From Acidobacteriota bacterium (GTDB taxonomy: Bacteria; Acidobacteriota; Terriglobia; Terriglobales; Acidobacteriaceae), in contig JAJZMO010000128.1 in the NCBI GenBank assembly GCA_021798235.1, forward strand, positions 1 through 5,125: a stretch of 5,125 bases of DNA. The letters run 5' to 3'. Of this stretch, positions 4,840-5,125 are shown one piece after another. Position 1 is the stretch's first letter. The number at the start of each line of letters is the position of its first letter. Under the pieces are notes generated by a model, which worked only from the letters and a program-made list of their open reading frames with translations, made no database searches and was not told the DNA's origin. A program made the position numbers and the translations under genes.

Positions 4840-5125
4840 ATGACACAACAGCAGGACAAAGTGGTCGGCATCGACCTGGGTACAACTAATTCGTTGGTCG
4901 CGTTTATGGAGCAGGATCACCCCGTTGTCATTCCCGGCGAGGATGGCTCCGCACTGGTTCCTTCAGTGGTCGCGCTGGGATTGGATGGCCGCATCGTTGT
5001 CGGCAATGCTGCGCGCGCGCACCTGATTGAGACGCCAGAGCGCGCCGTGTATTCCGCCAAGCGATTGATGGGCCGGGGCGCGGAAGATGTGCAGTCGGAA
5101 TTACAATTTTTCCCCTTTCGCTTAG
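4840..5125 (+). CDS. hscA: Hsp70-type chaperone HscA, N-terminal fragment
   Basis: The gene runs off the right edge after 95 complete codons; HscA is normally about 620 residues. HscA is the specialised Hsp70 that binds the LPPVK motif of IscU and uses ATP to promote cluster transfer. Visible are the first phosphate-binding motif VVGIDLGTTNSLVA (residues 8-21), LVPSVVAL, and YSAKRLMGRGAEDVQSEL at 71-88, in which Lys74 corresponds to the catalytic Lys70 of DnaK. The KRLMGR-x2-ED-Q pattern and the place after hscB favour HscA over DnaK. Two starts are possible. ATG 4840 has AAAGGA at 4821-4826, 13 bases away, which is somewhat long. ATG 4807 is in frame, adds MEPQVKDSAHG and overlaps hscB by 23 bases but has no ribosome site. 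I prefer 4840. Either way the genes are tightly packed and probably translationally coupled. Confidence 0.92.
   Translation, partial: MTQQQDKVVGIDLGTTNSLVAFMEQDHPVVIPGEDGSALVPSVVALGLDGRIVVGNAARAHLIETPERAVYSAKRLMGRGAEDVQSELQFFPFRL

Overview
The window is a compact, moderately GC-rich bacterial chromosome segment. Its core is an ISC iron-sulfur cluster assembly operon on the + strand: a regulator of the Rrf2 family, iscS, iscU, an iscA-type carrier, hscB and the start of hscA. The organism is probably a soil-type member of the Acidobacteriota. I base this on the gluconate 2-dehydrogenase subunit 3-like tail next to osmC, the small Cys-pair protein and the general look of the proteins. This is a judgement from memory of such genomes, not a search result, so the phylum should be held loosely. 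There is no sign of plasmid, phage or insertion-sequence DNA.

Layout. Bases 1-233 are the 3' end of a gluconate 2-dehydrogenase subunit 3-like gene. Bases 344-766 are osmC (organic hydroperoxide reductase), whose stop codon lies inside a four-copy 13-bp tandem repeat (759-810). A 55-codon gene with Cys pairs (825-992, minus strand) converges on osmC. It is separated from the ISC operon by an AT-rich control region (993-1241), which holds a good sigma70-type promoter and an overlapping dyad resembling an IscR type-1 operator. The operon then runs from 1242 to the right edge. Gaps are 100 nt (regulator-iscS), 47 nt (iscS-iscU), 21 nt (iscU-iscA), 99 nt with a perfect palindrome (iscA-hscB), and 10 nt or an overlap (hscB-hscA).

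How the genes work together. IscS takes sulfur from cysteine via PLP Lys221 and carries it as a persulfide on Cys345. IscU is the scaffold (Cys37, Asp39, Cys64, His106, Cys107). The HscB J-protein and the HscA Hsp70 recognise the LPPVK motif of IscU and drive cluster release. The A-type carrier (Cys65, Cys129, Cys131) hands clusters on. The Rrf2 regulator has its own Cys cluster and probably senses cluster supply and represses the operon. OsmC adds peroxide defence next door, but nothing in the sequence ties it to the operon.

Most unusual points: HscB carries an N-terminal Cys-rich zinc-finger-like segment like that of eukaryotic HSCB/HSC20. The regulator has a C-x6-C-x4-C spacing without the His ligand of E. 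coli IscR. Two separate genes have short tandem duplications across their stop codons. The regulator-iscS leader is almost free of T. The small antisense-strand Cys-pair gene is easily missed by automated calling. I see no clearly new multi-gene system here.
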